Position numbers and translations under genes: made by a program. Below the pieces are notes generated by a model that worked only from the letters and a program-made list of their open reading frames with translations, did not search any database and was not told the origin of the DNA. A stretch of DNA of 64,000 bases, from the NCBI RefSeq assembly GCF_024296925.1, contig NZ_CP101125.1, positions 6,202,501 through 6,266,500 on the forward strand, written 5' to 3'. Origin of the DNA: Pseudomonas nunensis. GTDB taxonomy: Bacteria; Pseudomonadota; Gammaproteobacteria; Pseudomonadales; Pseudomonadaceae. This document shows, piece by piece, positions 12,141-21,890 of the stretch (the first letter of the stretch is position 1; every line of letters begins with the position of its first letter).

Positions 12141-13244
12141 TTACAGACGCATCGGCATGACAACGTAGGCCGAGTCGTCGTTGTCGGACTCTTGCACCAG
12201 CGCACTGCTGTTAGAGTCGGACAGGATCAGGCGAACCTGCTCGGTGGTCATCACGCCCAGCACGTCGAGCAGATAGCTCACGTTGAAGCCGATTTCCAGA
12301 TTGCCGCCGTTGTATTCAACGCCCACTTCTTCTTCCGCTTCTTCCTGCTCCGGGTTGTTCGCCTGGATCTTCAGCTGACCGTTGGCCAGTTGCAGACGGA
12401 TGCCACGGTACTTCTCGTTGGACAGAATCGCGGTACGGCTGAACGCTTCACGCAGCGCTTGACGGTCACCCAGCACAAGCTTGTCGCCACCTTTAGGCAG
12501 AACACGCTCGTAGTCCGGGAACTTGCCATCGACCAGTTTGGAGGTGAAGGTGAACTCGCCGGTAGTCGCACGGATGTGGTGCTGACCCAGGACAATGCTG
12601 ACAAGGCCATCCGGCTCGGTCAGCAGACGCGCCAGCTCAAGGATACCCTTGCGTGGCACGATCACCTGGTGACGATCCGGCTGACCGATATCGGCCTTCA
12701 TCGAGCACATGGCCAGACGGTGACCGTCGGTGGCTACGGCGCGGATGATGCCTTCGGAAACTTCCAGCAGCATGCCGTTGAGGTAGTAACGCACGTCCTG
12801 CTGGGCCATGGCGAAGCTGGTGCGTTCAATCAGACGACGCAGTTTGCTTTGCTCCAGGCTGCAGGTCAGCGAACCCGGGCCTTCTTCAACCGTCGGGAAA
12901 TCGTTGGCCGGCAGGGTCGACAAGGTGAAGCGGCTACGGCCGGCCTTCACCACGAGCTTCTGCTCATCGACCTTGATGTCGATCAGCGCATCGTTCGGCA
13001 GGCTCTTGCAGATGTCCATCAGCTTGCGCGCAGGCACAGTGATAGAACCTGGATCAGCCGGCTCTTCGAGTTGCACACGACCAACCAGCTCGACTTCCAG
13101 GTCGGTACCGGTCAGCGACAGTTGCTGGCCTTCGACAACCAGCAGCACGTTGGAGAGCACCGGCAAGGTCTGTCGGCGCTCGACGACGCCTGCGACCAGT
13201 TGCAGGGGTTTCAACAGGGCTTCGCGTTGAATGGTGAAATGCAT
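12141..13244 (-). CDS. dnaN: DNA polymerase III beta subunit (sliding clamp)
   Basis: Ring-shaped processivity clamp of the replicative polymerase. The 367-residue product starts MHFTIQREALLKPLQLVAGV, a standard gammaproteobacterial DnaN start, shows three repeated clamp folds, and ends YVVMPMRL with the conserved hydrophobic C-terminus of the protein-binding pocket. It lies 39 bases after the dnaA stop and 20 bases before recF, in the conserved replication operon. Confidence 0.98.
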   Translation of the reverse strand: MHFTIQREALLKPLQLVAGVVERRQTLPVLSNVLLVVEGQQLSLTGTDLEVELVGRVQLEEPADPGSITVPARKLMDICKSLPNDALIDIKVDEQKLVVKAGRSRFTLSTLPANDFPTVEEGPGSLTCSLEQSKLRRLIERTSFAMAQQDVRYYLNGMLLEVSEGIIRAVATDGHRLAMCSMKADIGQPDRHQVIVPRKGILELARLLTEPDGLVSIVLGQHHIRATTGEFTFTSKLVDGKFPDYERVLPKGGDKLVLGDRQALREAFSRTAILSNEKYRGIRLQLANGQLKIQANNPEQEEAEEEVGVEYNGGNLEIGFNVSYLLDVLGVMTTEQVRLILSDSNSSALVQESDNDDSAYVVMPMRL

Positions 13245-13283
13245 GGTCTAGTCCCTTGCCTTAATAAGCTGCGCTGGTGTTCA

Positions 13284-14804
13284 TCAAGTGGTCAGTGTAC
13301 GCAGCAGGTTCTTGTAGTCCTCGCGGATGTCCGCGTCGGATTCCTTAAGTTCGTTGATCTTGCGGCAGGCGTGCAAAACGGTCGTGTGGTCGCGGCCGCC
13401 AAACACATCGCCGATTTCCGGCAGGCTGTGGTTAGTCAACTCTTTGGAGAGGGCCATTGCAACCTGACGCGGACGTGCGACCGAGCGCGAACGACGCTTG
13501 GACAGCAGGTCGGAGATCTTGATCTTGTAGTACTCGGCGACGGTGCGCTGAATGTTATCCACAGAGACCAGTTTGTCTTGCAGCGCCAACAAGTCTTTCA
13601 GGGATTCGCGAATCAGCTCGATGGTGATGTCGCGGCCCATGAAGTGCGAGTGGGCGATCACGCGTTTGAGCGCGCCTTCCAGCTCACGGACGTTGGAGCG
13701 AATACGCTGGGCAATGAAGAACGCCGCGTCGTGGGGCAGATCGACTTTGGCCTGGTCGGCCTTTTTCATCAGGATCGCCACACGGGTTTCCAGCTCCGGC
13801 GGCTCGACGGCAACCGTCAGGCCCCAGCCGAAGCGGGATTTGAGGCGCTCTTCAAGGCCTTCGATTTCTTTCGGGTAGCGGTCACTGGTGAGAATGACCT
13901 GCTGGCCACCTTCAAGCAGGGCGTTGAAGGTGTGGAAAAACTCTTCCTGGGAACGTTCCTTGCGAGCGAAGAACTGAATGTCATCGATCAGCAGCGCATC
14001 CACCGAACGGTAGAAGCGCTTGAATTCGTTGATCGCGTTCAGTTGTAGTGCCTTGACCATGTCGGCCACGAAACGCTCGGAATGCAGGTACACGACCTTG
14101 GCATTCGGATTCTTCTTTAATAGGTGGTTACCCACAGCGTGCATCAAGTGGGTCTTACCCAAGCCAACGCCACCATAAAGGAAGAGCGGGTTGTAACCGT
14201 GCTTGGGATTGTCCGCCACTTGCCAGGCCGCAGCCCGGGCCAGCTGGTTGGACTTACCTTCGACGAAGTTCTCGAAGGTAAAGGTGCGGTTCAGGTAGCT
14301 GGTGTGCTTGAGCGCGCCTTCGACCTGCACGGTGCGCTGTTCGGCACGGACCGGAGCCTGTTGCGAACTGGCGCCAGCCATCGGGTCGAAGCTGTCGCGA
14401 GACGGCTCTTCGCTGACTTCGGCAACTTTTTGCGTTGCACGTTTGGTCTGGGTGGCGGCTGGCGCAGGGGCTGGAGCGCTGACAGGTGCCTGGGCAGTCT
14501 GAGCCTGGGAAGCTGCGGCGGCCAGTGGGGCATTGGGTGCCGCACGTGGTGCCGAACTGCGTTTGCTGCCTATTAATAAGGAAAGCACCGGCGCAATGCC
14601 GTTGCCATGCTCATCCAGCAGTTCGAGGACGCGGCCCAGGTACTTTTCGTTGACCCAGTCGAGAACAAAACGGTTCGGTGCGTAGACACGCAACTCGTCG
14701 CCTTCGGCTTCGACCTGTAGTGGACGGATCCAAGTGTTGAATTGTTGGGCAGGCAGCTCATCGCGCAAAAGCTCCACGCACTGCTGCCAAAGTTCCACTG
14801 ACAC
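13284..14804 (-). CDS. dnaA: Chromosomal replication initiator DnaA
   Basis: AAA+ initiator that binds the 9-mer boxes at oriC and melts the origin. The 506-residue protein has the N-terminal DnaB/DiaA-interaction domain ([17 protein letters not shown]), a Pro/Ala-rich linker around residues 85-165, Walker A ([11 protein letters not shown]) and Walker B ([10 protein letters not shown]). The C-terminal box-binding domain carries the DnaA signature [15 protein letters not shown]. It is transcribed away from oriC and starts the dnaA-dnaN-recF-gyrB unit. The long Ala/Pro linker is usual for Pseudomonas. Confidence 0.98.
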   Translation of the reverse strand: MSVELWQQCVELLRDELPAQQFNTWIRPLQVEAEGDELRVYAPNRFVLDWVNEKYLGRVLELLDEHGNGIAPVLSLLIGSKRSSAPRAAPNAPLAAAASQAQTAQAPVSAPAPAPAATQTKRATQKVAEVSEEPSRDSFDPMAGASSQQAPVRAEQRTVQVEGALKHTSYLNRTFTFENFVEGKSNQLARAAAWQVADNPKHGYNPLFLYGGVGLGKTHLMHAVGNHLLKKNPNAKVVYLHSERFVADMVKALQLNAINEFKRFYRSVDALLIDDIQFFARKERSQEEFFHTFNALLEGGQQVILTSDRYPKEIEGLEERLKSRFGWGLTVAVEPPELETRVAILMKKADQAKVDLPHDAAFFIAQRIRSNVRELEGALKRVIAHSHFMGRDITIELIRESLKDLLALQDKLVSVDNIQRTVAEYYKIKISDLLSKRRSRSVARPRQVAMALSKELTNHSLPEIGDVFGGRDHTTVLHACRKINELKESDADIREDYKNLLRTLTT

Positions 14805-15371
14805 GGATATCCCCTAAGTTGAAAGCCGGTGAGGCAAAAACAAGCGGCCATTGTAGCGGCCAGACGCCCACTTATCCACATGCAGGTTGCGCACAGGCCA
14901 TGATTTATCAACGCGTTAACTGACAAAAAGACGACCGACGGTATGTGTATAAGCTCTGTGGATAACCGACCATGAGGGCACTGGACAAGTGGGGGGTAAA
15001 CTCGGTGGATAACTGGCCTGTGGATAACTAGCCATTCCACGCACAGCTTATCCGACAGCGCAGCACAGGCTGACCACCGTTTTCCACCGTAGTTGTCATT
15101 CTCTGTACAGCACGACTTAGAAGGGCTTAAGGCAGTTATCCACAGAAGATCGTGTCCCTAGCTTTTATAAGCTTTACAGAAAAGCTTTAAATAATTCCCT
15201 TCTTTATTTCTATATCTAGCGAAGGGGGGTCGAACGAGAAAACCGCTGGAGATCTATTTATAAGGAAACGCTGGTTGGAAATTGACCTAGAGGCTTGCTT
15301 TCTCTAGAATCCCCGGTCTCTTAAAACGGGGGCCATTCCGGCCCGTTGTGGACGAACCAGGTAACACGACA
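14805..15371. other. oriC: Chromosomal replication origin oriC (dnaA-rpmH intergenic region)
   Basis: The 567-base gap between divergent dnaA and rpmH holds perfect DnaA boxes TTATCCACA at 14872-14880 and 15136-15144 (+), and at 14957-14965 and 15019-15027 (-). A one-mismatch box lies at 15004-15012 and a weaker one at 15048-15056. An AT-rich stretch (15155-15215) and a GATCTATTTATAAG sequence (15251) resembling the melting 13-mers lie on the rpmH side. This is the established origin position in Pseudomonas. Confidence 0.95.
15282..15310 (+). promoter_or_regulatory. Promoter of rpmH
   Basis: TTGACC (15282-15287) and TAGAAT (15305-15310) are separated by 17 bp, a strong sigma-70-type match about 60 bases before the rpmH start. 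Confidence 0.8.
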
Positions 15372-15506
15372 ATGAAACGTACTTTCCAACCAAGCACTAT
15401 CAAACGCGCTCGTACCCACGGTTTCCGTGCTCGCATGGCTACCAAAAACGGTCGCGCCGTCCTGTCGCGTCGCCGCGCCAAAGGTCGTGCGCGTCTGGCA
15501 GTTTGA
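15372..15506 (+). CDS. rpmH: 50S ribosomal protein L34
   Basis: The 44-codon frame starts [20 protein letters not shown] and ends [10 protein letters not shown], the highly basic, nearly invariant L34 sequence of the large ribosomal subunit. It is the first gene rightward from oriC and is followed by rnpA after 16 bases, the arrangement found in most bacteria. Confidence 0.99.
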   Translation: MKRTFQPSTIKRARTHGFRARMATKNGRAVLSRRRAKGRARLAV

Positions 15507-15522
15507 TAATCCGGCACTGGAG

Positions 15523-15924
15523 GTGAGTCAGGACTTCAGTCGGGACAAGCGTTTGCTTACGCCCCGGCATTTCAAAGCAGTCTTTGACTCCCCTACCGGC
15601 AAGGTTCCGGGGAAAAACCTCCTGCTCCTTGCGCGCAACAACGATCTTGATCACCCCCGTCTCGGGTTGGTTATCGGGAAAAAGAGCGTAAAGCTCTCCG
15701 TCGAGCGCAATCGCCTCAAACGTCTGATGCGCGAATCGTTTCGCCTGAACCAGGATTCACTGGTCGGTTGGGACATTGTTATCGTCGCGCGCAAAGGTTT
15801 GGGCGACGTAGAAAACCCCGAATTGATTCAGCATTTCGGCAAACTCTGGAAGCGTCTGGCACGCAGCACGCCGGTACCAGCAGTCAAAACCGAAACTGTA
15901 GGGGTAGACAGTACCGATGCGTAA
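15523..15924 (+). CDS. rnpA: Ribonuclease P protein component
   Basis: Basic protein that assists the RNase P RNA in maturing tRNA 5' ends. The signature [13 protein letters not shown] lies near residue 65, preceded by [17 protein letters not shown] choose GTG at 15523 (133 residues, [20 protein letters not shown]), which matches the Pseudomonas N-terminus; upstream codons overlap the rpmH region and look unlike the family. Its 3' end overlaps yidD by 8 bases. Confidence 0.95.
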   Translation: MSQDFSRDKRLLTPRHFKAVFDSPTGKVPGKNLLLLARNNDLDHPRLGLVIGKKSVKLSVERNRLKRLMRESFRLNQDSLVGWDIVIVARKGLGDVENPELIQHFGKLWKRLARSTPVPAVKTETVGVDSTDA

Positions 15925-16162
15925 ACTGGCACTCGTTCCGATCCAGTTTTATCGCTATGCCATTAGTCCTCTGATGGCCAGTCACTGTCGTTTCTACCCC
16001 AGTTGTTCCTGCTACGCGTATGAAGCCATAGAAAATCATGGCCTTCTGCGCGGTGGCTGGCTGGCCTTTCGTCGTTTAGGTCGCTGTCATCCGTGGAATC
16101 CCGGTGGTTATGACCCGGTTCCGCCTATCCCTACCTCCCGTTCTTCTTCGATGGCCGAGTAA
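15917..16162 (+). CDS. yidD: Membrane protein insertion efficiency factor YidD
   Basis: The 81-residue protein has the family pattern [26 protein letters not shown] and a conserved [15 protein letters not shown] segment. It is a small inner-face membrane-associated helper of YidC-dependent insertion. It overlaps rnpA and lies two bases before yidC, the conserved rpmH-rnpA-yidD-yidC order. Confidence 0.97.
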   Translation: MRKLALVPIQFYRYAISPLMASHCRFYPSCSCYAYEAIENHGLLRGGWLAFRRLGRCHPWNPGGYDPVPPIPTSRSSSMAE

Positions 16163-16164
16163 TC

Positions 16165-17853
16165 ATGGATATCAAACGCACGATCCTGATCGTCGCCCTG
16201 GCAATCGTGTCCTACGTTATGGTTCTTAAATGGAACCAGGACTATGGCCAGGCTGCCCTGCCGACTCAGAATGTTGCTTCCAGTACTACCGCACCGGGCC
16301 TACCGGACACGGCGACTGGCAATAATGCTTCTGTCAGTGACGACATTCCACGCGCCGCAAGCGATACCAGTGCCACTGCACCTGCTGAAACGCCAGTAGC
16401 TGTAAGCAAAGACCTCATCCAGATCAAAACGGATGTGCTCAACCTGGCTATCGACCCACAAGGTGGTGATGTTGCCCAGTTGACGTTGCCGCTGTATCCA
16501 CGTCGCCAGGACCATCCGGAAATTCCATTCCAGCTGTTCGATAACGGCAACGAGCGGACTTATCTGGCCCAGAGCGGTTTGATCGGCACCGACGGTCCGG
16601 ACGCAAGTCCAACCGGTCGTCCGGTTTACGCCTCGGAGAAGAAGATCTACCAACTGGCTGACGGTCAGGACCAATTGGTCGTGGACCTGAAGTTCAGCAA
16701 GGACGGCGTCAACTACATCAAGCGTTTCACAGTGAAACGTGGCCTGTATGACGTAACCGTTTCCTACTTGATCGACAACGCAAGCGCCAAGCCTTGGTCG
16801 GGTGCGATGTTCGCCCAGCTGAAGCGTGACGCCAGCTCCGATCCTTCTTCCAGCACTGCCACCGGCACCGCGACTTACCTGGGCGCCGCCCTGTGGACAA
16901 GTAACGAGCCGTACAAGAAAGTGTCGATGAAGGACATGGACAAGGCTCAGCTGAAAGAAACCGTTAACGGTGGTTGGGTTGCCTGGTTGCAACACTACTT
17001 TGTGACCGCGTGGATTCCGGCGAAGGGCGAAAACAACGTCGTTCAGACCCGTAAAGACAGCAAAGGCAACTACATCATCGGTTACACCGCTCCGGCAGTG
17101 ACCGTTGCACCGGGTGCCAAAGGTGAAGTCAGCGCTGTTCTGTACGCCGGCCCGAAAAGCCAGGCTGTGCTGAAAGAGTTGTCCCCGGGTCTGGAATTGA
17201 CCGTCGACTACGGCATCCTGTGGTTCATTGCCCAGCCAATCTTCTGGTTGCTGCAACACATCCACGCGATTGTGGGTAACTGGGGCTGGTCGATCATCTT
17301 CCTGACCATGCTGATCAAAGGGCTTTTCTTCCCTCTGTCGGCTGCCAGCTACAAATCCATGGCGCGCATGCGTGCAGTGGCACCGAAACTGGCCGCGCTG
17401 AAAGAGCAACATGGCGACGACCGGCAGAAAATGTCCCAAGCCATGATGGAGCTGTACAAGAAAGAGAAGATCAATCCACTGGGCGGCTGCTTGCCAATCC
17501 TGGTGCAGATGCCGGTTTTCCTTTCGCTGTACTGGGTTCTGCTGGAAAGCGTTGAAATGCGCCAAGCGCCTTTCATGCTGTGGATTACTGACCTGTCGAT
17601 CAAAGACCCGTTCTTCATTCTGCCGATCATCATGGGTGCAACCATGTTTATCCAGCAGCGGTTGAACCCAACGCCTCCGGATCCGATGCAGGCCAAGGTG
17701 ATGAAGCTGATGCCAATCATCTTCACCTTCTTCTTCCTGTGGTTCCCGGCGGGTCTGGTGCTGTACTGGGTGGTCAACAACTGCCTGTCCATCAGCCAAC
17801 AGTGGTACATCACACGTAAGATCGAAGCTGCTACCAAAAATGCCGCTGCGTAA
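16165..17853 (+). CDS. yidC: Membrane protein insertase YidC
   Basis: The 562-residue product inserts inner-membrane proteins with or without SecYEG. It has an N-terminal transmembrane anchor (residues 4-22), a linker and periplasmic domain (to about 350), then five membrane segments containing NWGWSIIFLTMLIKG and the cytoplasmic KEKINPLGGCLPILVQMP loop. Length and order match gammaproteobacterial YidC. A terminator follows the stop. Confidence 0.98.
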   Translation: MDIKRTILIVALAIVSYVMVLKWNQDYGQAALPTQNVASSTTAPGLPDTATGNNASVSDDIPRAASDTSATAPAETPVAVSKDLIQIKTDVLNLAIDPQGGDVAQLTLPLYPRRQDHPEIPFQLFDNGNERTYLAQSGLIGTDGPDASPTGRPVYASEKKIYQLADGQDQLVVDLKFSKDGVNYIKRFTVKRGLYDVTVSYLIDNASAKPWSGAMFAQLKRDASSDPSSSTATGTATYLGAALWTSNEPYKKVSMKDMDKAQLKETVNGGWVAWLQHYFVTAWIPAKGENNVVQTRKDSKGNYIIGYTAPAVTVAPGAKGEVSAVLYAGPKSQAVLKELSPGLELTVDYGILWFIAQPIFWLLQHIHAIVGNWGWSIIFLTMLIKGLFFPLSAASYKSMARMRAVAPKLAALKEQHGDDRQKMSQAMMELYKKEKINPLGGCLPILVQMPVFLSLYWVLLESVEMRQAPFMLWITDLSIKDPFFILPIIMGATMFIQQRLNPTPPDPMQAKVMKLMPIIFTFFFLWFPAGLVLYWVVNNCLSISQQWYITRKIEAATKNAAA

Positions 17854-17875
17854 CTTACTCTGTGGATAACCACTC

Positions 17876-17900
17876 AAAACGCCCCCTAGTGGGGCGTTTT
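17876..17900 (+). terminator. Intrinsic terminator after yidC
   Basis: AAAACGCCCC / GGGGCGTTTT arms of 10 bp around a CTAGT loop, ending in T residues, 23 bases after the yidC stop. Confidence 0.85.
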
Positions 17901-17932
17901 GCTATCTGTCTCTTTTGTCTGGATACCGGTTT

Positions 17933-19303
17933 ATGAGCTTTCCTCGTGAAACCATCGCTGCCGTCGCCACCGCCCAAGGTCGCGGCGGTGTGGGCATCGT
18001 CCGTATTTCCGGGCCGCTGGCGAGTGTGGCGGCCAAAGCCATCAGCGGTCGTGAACTGAAACCGCGGTTTGCCCATTACGGTCCGTTCCTCAGTGAAATC
18101 CAAGAGGTGCTGGACGAAGGCATCGCGCTGTATTTCCCGGGGCCGAACTCGTTCACCGGCGAAGATGTGCTGGAACTCCAGGGCCACGGTGGCCCGATCG
18201 TGCTGGATATGTTGCTCAAGCGTTGCCTGGAACTGGGTTGCCGACTGGCCCGGCCGGGTGAATTCAGCGAACGCGCCTTCCTCAACGACAAACTCGACCT
18301 GGCCCAGGCCGAGGCGATTGCCGATTTGATCGAGGCAAGTTCTGCACAGGCTGCGCGTAATGCCCTGCGTTCTTTGCAGGGTGCGTTTTCCCAGCGTGTG
18401 CATAACCTCACCGAGCAATTGATCGGTTTGCGTATCTACGTCGAAGCCGCCATCGACTTCCCGGAAGAAGAAATCGACTTCCTCGCCGATGGCCACGTGC
18501 TGAGCATGCTCGATAAAGTCCGCGACGAGTTATCCACAGTCCTTCGCGAAGCCGGGCAGGGTGCCTTGTTGCGCGATGGGATGAATGTGGTGATCGCCGG
18601 GCGACCGAATGCCGGCAAATCCAGTTTGTTGAATGCGTTGGCCGGTCGTGAAGCAGCGATCGTTACCGAGATCGCCGGCACCACCCGGGACATTCTTCGC
18701 GAACATATCCACATCGATGGCATGCCGTTACACGTAGTCGATACCGCTGGCCTGCGCGATACCGATGACCAGGTTGAAAAAATTGGTGTCGAGCGCGCGT
18801 TGAAAGCCATCGGCGAAGCGGATCGGGTGTTATTGGTCGTGGACGCTACTGCACCGGAAGCGCTTGATCCATTTGCCTTGTGGCCAGAATTCCTGGAAAC
18901 CCGGCCAGATCCGGCCAAAGTCACGCTGATCCGCAACAAGGCTGACCTGACGGGCGAAGCGATTGCCCTGGAAGTCAGCGACGATGGACATGTCACCATC
19001 AGTTTGAGTGCCAAGTCAGCGGGCGAGGGCCTGGAGTTGCTGCGCGAACACTTAAAGACCTGCATGGGCTACGAGCAGACCTCGGAAAGCAGTTTCAGTG
19101 CACGCCGGCGCCACCTGGAGGCGTTGCGACATGCCAGTGCATCCCTCGAACACGGCCGAGCGCAGCTGACGCTCGCAGGTGCCGGTGAGCTATTGGCTGA
19201 GGATTTAAGGCAGGCGCAGCATTCTTTGGGCGAAATCACCGGTGCTTTCAGCTCCGATGACTTGCTGGGACGAATCTTTTCGAGCTTCTGTATCGGCAAA
19301 TAA
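17933..19303 (+). CDS. mnmE: tRNA modification GTPase MnmE
   Basis: With MnmG, this GTPase makes the 5-carboxymethylaminomethyl group on U34 of certain tRNAs. The 456-residue protein has the folate-binding N-terminal domain, a G domain with [14 protein letters not shown] (G1) and [10 protein letters not shown] (G3), NKAD (G4), and the obligatory C-terminal CIGK. I use ATG 17933 ([19 protein letters not shown]); an in-frame ATG six codons earlier lacks family support. It lies 4.6 kb from its partner mnmG. Confidence 0.98.
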   Translation: MSFPRETIAAVATAQGRGGVGIVRISGPLASVAAKAISGRELKPRFAHYGPFLSEIQEVLDEGIALYFPGPNSFTGEDVLELQGHGGPIVLDMLLKRCLELGCRLARPGEFSERAFLNDKLDLAQAEAIADLIEASSAQAARNALRSLQGAFSQRVHNLTEQLIGLRIYVEAAIDFPEEEIDFLADGHVLSMLDKVRDELSTVLREAGQGALLRDGMNVVIAGRPNAGKSSLLNALAGREAAIVTEIAGTTRDILREHIHIDGMPLHVVDTAGLRDTDDQVEKIGVERALKAIGEADRVLLVVDATAPEALDPFALWPEFLETRPDPAKVTLIRNKADLTGEAIALEVSDDGHVTISLSAKSAGEGLELLREHLKTCMGYEQTSESSFSARRRHLEALRHASASLEHGRAQLTLAGAGELLAEDLRQAQHSLGEITGAFSSDDLLGRIFSSFCIGK

Positions 19304-19308
19304 CAACG

Positions 19309-19345
19309 AGGGCTGTGGGTAACTTATCCACAGCCCTGTTTATTT
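19309..19345. terminator. Bidirectional terminator between mnmE and the TonB receptor gene
   Basis: AGGGCTGTGG / CCACAGCCCT arms (19309-19318, 19328-19337) followed by TGTTTATTTTT. The loop contains a TTATCCACA sequence matching a DnaA box (19324-19332). Confidence 0.8.
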
Positions 19346-21781
19346 TTACCAGTTGTAAGACACCGAACCGAGCAACGTGCGGGTTTCACCCCAGTAGCAA
19401 CGACCTGCATCGTTACAACCAGACACGTATTCTTTGTCGAAGAGGTTCTTCGCATTGAGGTCGACGGTCCAGTTGCGGTCAATCTGGTAGCCGATTGCGG
19501 CATCTACCAAGGTGACGTCGCCGGCATCGAGCTTCCCGTAAAGGGTGGGCGATGTGTAGGCGAACGCACTGTCGAAATAACGCACGCCGCCACCGACATA
19601 CAGGCCCTTGAGGCTGCTTTCCAGGAACCGGTATTTGGCCCAGACCGAGGCCTGGTTACGCGGCACGCCGGTCATTTGGTGATCCTTGACCAGGGATGTC
19701 GCCGAATCCTTGGTAATCCGCGCATCGGTGTAGGTGTAGGCAGCGGTCACATTCAGATTGGGTGTCAGATTGCTGTTGAGTTCCAGCTCCACGCCTTTGG
19801 AGCGGCTTTCGCCCACTTGGCGATAGCTGGCGGTGGTTGCGTCGAAGTAGGTGTCGTCCTTTTTGCGCAAGTCGTAGACCGATGCGGTGAACGCCGTGTC
19901 CCAACCTACCGGCTCGTATTTCAATCCCACTTCGTATTGGCTGCTGGTGATCGGATCCAGCGGCGCTCCGGAATTGGAAATCTGCTGCACCGGAACAAAC
20001 GCGGTGGAGTAGCTGACATACGGCGTCAGGCCGTTGTCGAACTGGTACATCACGCCGCCCTGATACGTGAACTTCTTGTCCTCGGAGCTGATGTTGCTGC
20101 CCCTGGCCACTTTGTCGCGGAAGTCACTGTCGACCCAGTCCTGCCGACCACCCAACAGAAACAGCCAATGGTCGTACTTGCTCTGGATCTGGGCATAAGC
20201 GCCCTTCATCTGCTGTTCCAGCAAGGTGTTTTGCACCGCGATCGGCGTTGTCGGGTCACGCAGGTAAACCGGGTTGTAGATATCAATCGGTCCAACCACG
20301 CCGGCATCCCAGTCCTGATTGAAGGACGTTCGGTCGAAACTTCCACCGAACAACACGGTGTTTTCCAGACCGCCGACCTGGAATTTGCCTTCCAGTTGGT
20401 TATCCAGCGAGTAAACCATCGACTTGTTGAAGCGATCGTAAGCCGTCATGTTCAGGCGTGTGCCAAAACCGACGTTGTTCAGATTACCCGGCCAGGTTTC
20501 GTGGCGGGTGATGCGCGATTGCATGTACCGCGAGTTTTGCCGGAACTGCCAGTCGTCGTTGAAGCTGTGGGTAAATTCATAACCCGTGCTCCAGGTTTCC
20601 CGCTCGAACGTGTTCCAGTCCGGATCACCGAGCATGGTGTCCTTGGATAACTTGCCGTTGGGGTTCGTCAGTAACGTGCCTGCTGCGGGTAGGCCGAGTT
20701 CCATGTTGGTGTGGTCTTTCTGGTAGTTGGCCAGCAGGGTCAGCGTGTTGAAGTCGTCGAAATTCAGGGTCAGCGACGGCGCGATATACAGGCGATCGTC
20801 CGGCACGTGGTCGGTCTGGGTATCGGCGTTGCGCCCCAGCATGACGATCCGGCCCTGGATGTTGCCCTCGTCATTCAAAGGGCCGGAGACATCGACCCCC
20901 AGCTGACGCCGATTGTTGGAGCCATAACTCAGTTGCACTTCACCTTGGGGCGTTGCGGTAGGACGTTTGCTCACCAGATTGACCAGGCCGCCAGGCGCGT
21001 TTTCGCCATAGAGCAGCGAGGAGGGGCCGCGGAAAATCTCGACGCGTTCCAACCCATAAGGTTCGGTGCTGGTGTCATACCGATTGCCCTGAACACGCAA
21101 ACCATCGCGCAACAAGCCGTAGCCGTAATCGGTCGCGTTGAAACCGCGAATGAAGAACAGGTCACCCGCCAGGCTATCGCCGGCAGCGAAGGGTGGCGCG
21201 AAGATCCCCGGCACATAACCCAGCACATCGGTGAGGGTTTGTGACTTTTGATCTTTCATGCGCTGAGCGGTCACGACCGATACTGAACGAGGCGTTTCCG
21301 ACAGCGGCGTGCTGGTTTTCGTACCGACCCGACTGTTCGCTGCCTTGTAGCCAACGTCGGCGGCGTAATCCAGGTTCATCTCATTTTGTTGCGAGCCCGT
21401 GATATTGGTCGGCCCCAGGACCAGCGAACCCGTCGCCGGTAAGGGTTGCAGAATATAACTGCCCGGCGCCTGGGGCACCGCTTGCAACCCGGATGCCTGC
21501 AGCAGCATCTCGAACCCTTGTTCGATGGAATAGCTTCCGGCCAAGCCCTGGCTGCGCATTTGACCGGTTTGCTGTGGCGAGAACGACAGAATCACATTGG
21601 CTGCAGAGGCGAACTGGCTCAGCGCGTTATCCAACGGACCGGCAGCGATGGCATAACGCTGCACGGCGCTGGCGGCGACAGCACTGCTGGTGGTCAACAT
21701 GCCACTCGCGGCCGTGGTCATCAACAAACTGTAGGCAATGCAATGGTGGGAAAAGCGCAGTCGGAACGTAGGAAGTCGCAT
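19346..21781 (-). CDS. TonB-dependent siderophore receptor with N-terminal signalling domain
   Basis: An 811-residue outer-membrane receptor. A signal peptide (about residues 1-37, ending AVAAS) precedes a secretin/TonB N-terminal (STN) signalling domain (YAIAAGPLDNALSQFASAAN, residues 43-115). A plug domain follows with SETPRSVSVVTAQRMKDQ and GFNATDYGYGLLRDG. The beta-barrel ends SVSYNW with the terminal aromatic. It resembles ferrioxamine/ferrichrome-type receptors (FoxA/FiuA), but the ligand cannot be deduced. The STN domain and the upstream fecI-fecR pair indicate cell-surface signalling: the ligand-bound receptor signals FecR, which releases the ECF sigma factor. Confidence 0.93.
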   Translation of the reverse strand: MRLPTFRLRFSHHCIAYSLLMTTAASGMLTTSSAVAASAVQRYAIAAGPLDNALSQFASAANVILSFSPQQTGQMRSQGLAGSYSIEQGFEMLLQASGLQAVPQAPGSYILQPLPATGSLVLGPTNITGSQQNEMNLDYAADVGYKAANSRVGTKTSTPLSETPRSVSVVTAQRMKDQKSQTLTDVLGYVPGIFAPPFAAGDSLAGDLFFIRGFNATDYGYGLLRDGLRVQGNRYDTSTEPYGLERVEIFRGPSSLLYGENAPGGLVNLVSKRPTATPQGEVQLSYGSNNRRQLGVDVSGPLNDEGNIQGRIVMLGRNADTQTDHVPDDRLYIAPSLTLNFDDFNTLTLLANYQKDHTNMELGLPAAGTLLTNPNGKLSKDTMLGDPDWNTFERETWSTGYEFTHSFNDDWQFRQNSRYMQSRITRHETWPGNLNNVGFGTRLNMTAYDRFNKSMVYSLDNQLEGKFQVGGLENTVLFGGSFDRTSFNQDWDAGVVGPIDIYNPVYLRDPTTPIAVQNTLLEQQMKGAYAQIQSKYDHWLFLLGGRQDWVDSDFRDKVARGSNISSEDKKFTYQGGVMYQFDNGLTPYVSYSTAFVPVQQISNSGAPLDPITSSQYEVGLKYEPVGWDTAFTASVYDLRKKDDTYFDATTASYRQVGESRSKGVELELNSNLTPNLNVTAAYTYTDARITKDSATSLVKDHQMTGVPRNQASVWAKYRFLESSLKGLYVGGGVRYFDSAFAYTSPTLYGKLDAGDVTLVDAAIGYQIDRNWTVDLNAKNLFDKEYVSGCNDAGRCYWGETRTLLGSVSYNW

Positions 21782-21890
21782 GAATGGGTAAGCCCTGAAG
21801 GTGGCAAAGAGCCGCGTTTATCGCGATTACCTGTAGGGCCGTGTCAGGACTGAAAAAGATAACCCTGATCCAGATTTATTTTCCCAAGTG

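Noticed and set aside
12192..14048. 618-codon rightward frame opposite dnaN and dnaA
   Set aside because: It is the complement of two certain genes, reads as low-plausibility Gln/Asp/His-rich sequence, and has no start signal; a shadow of codon bias.
16300..17877. 525-codon leftward frame opposite yidC
   Set aside because: Shadow of yidC with no recognisable domain; it also runs across the yidC terminator.
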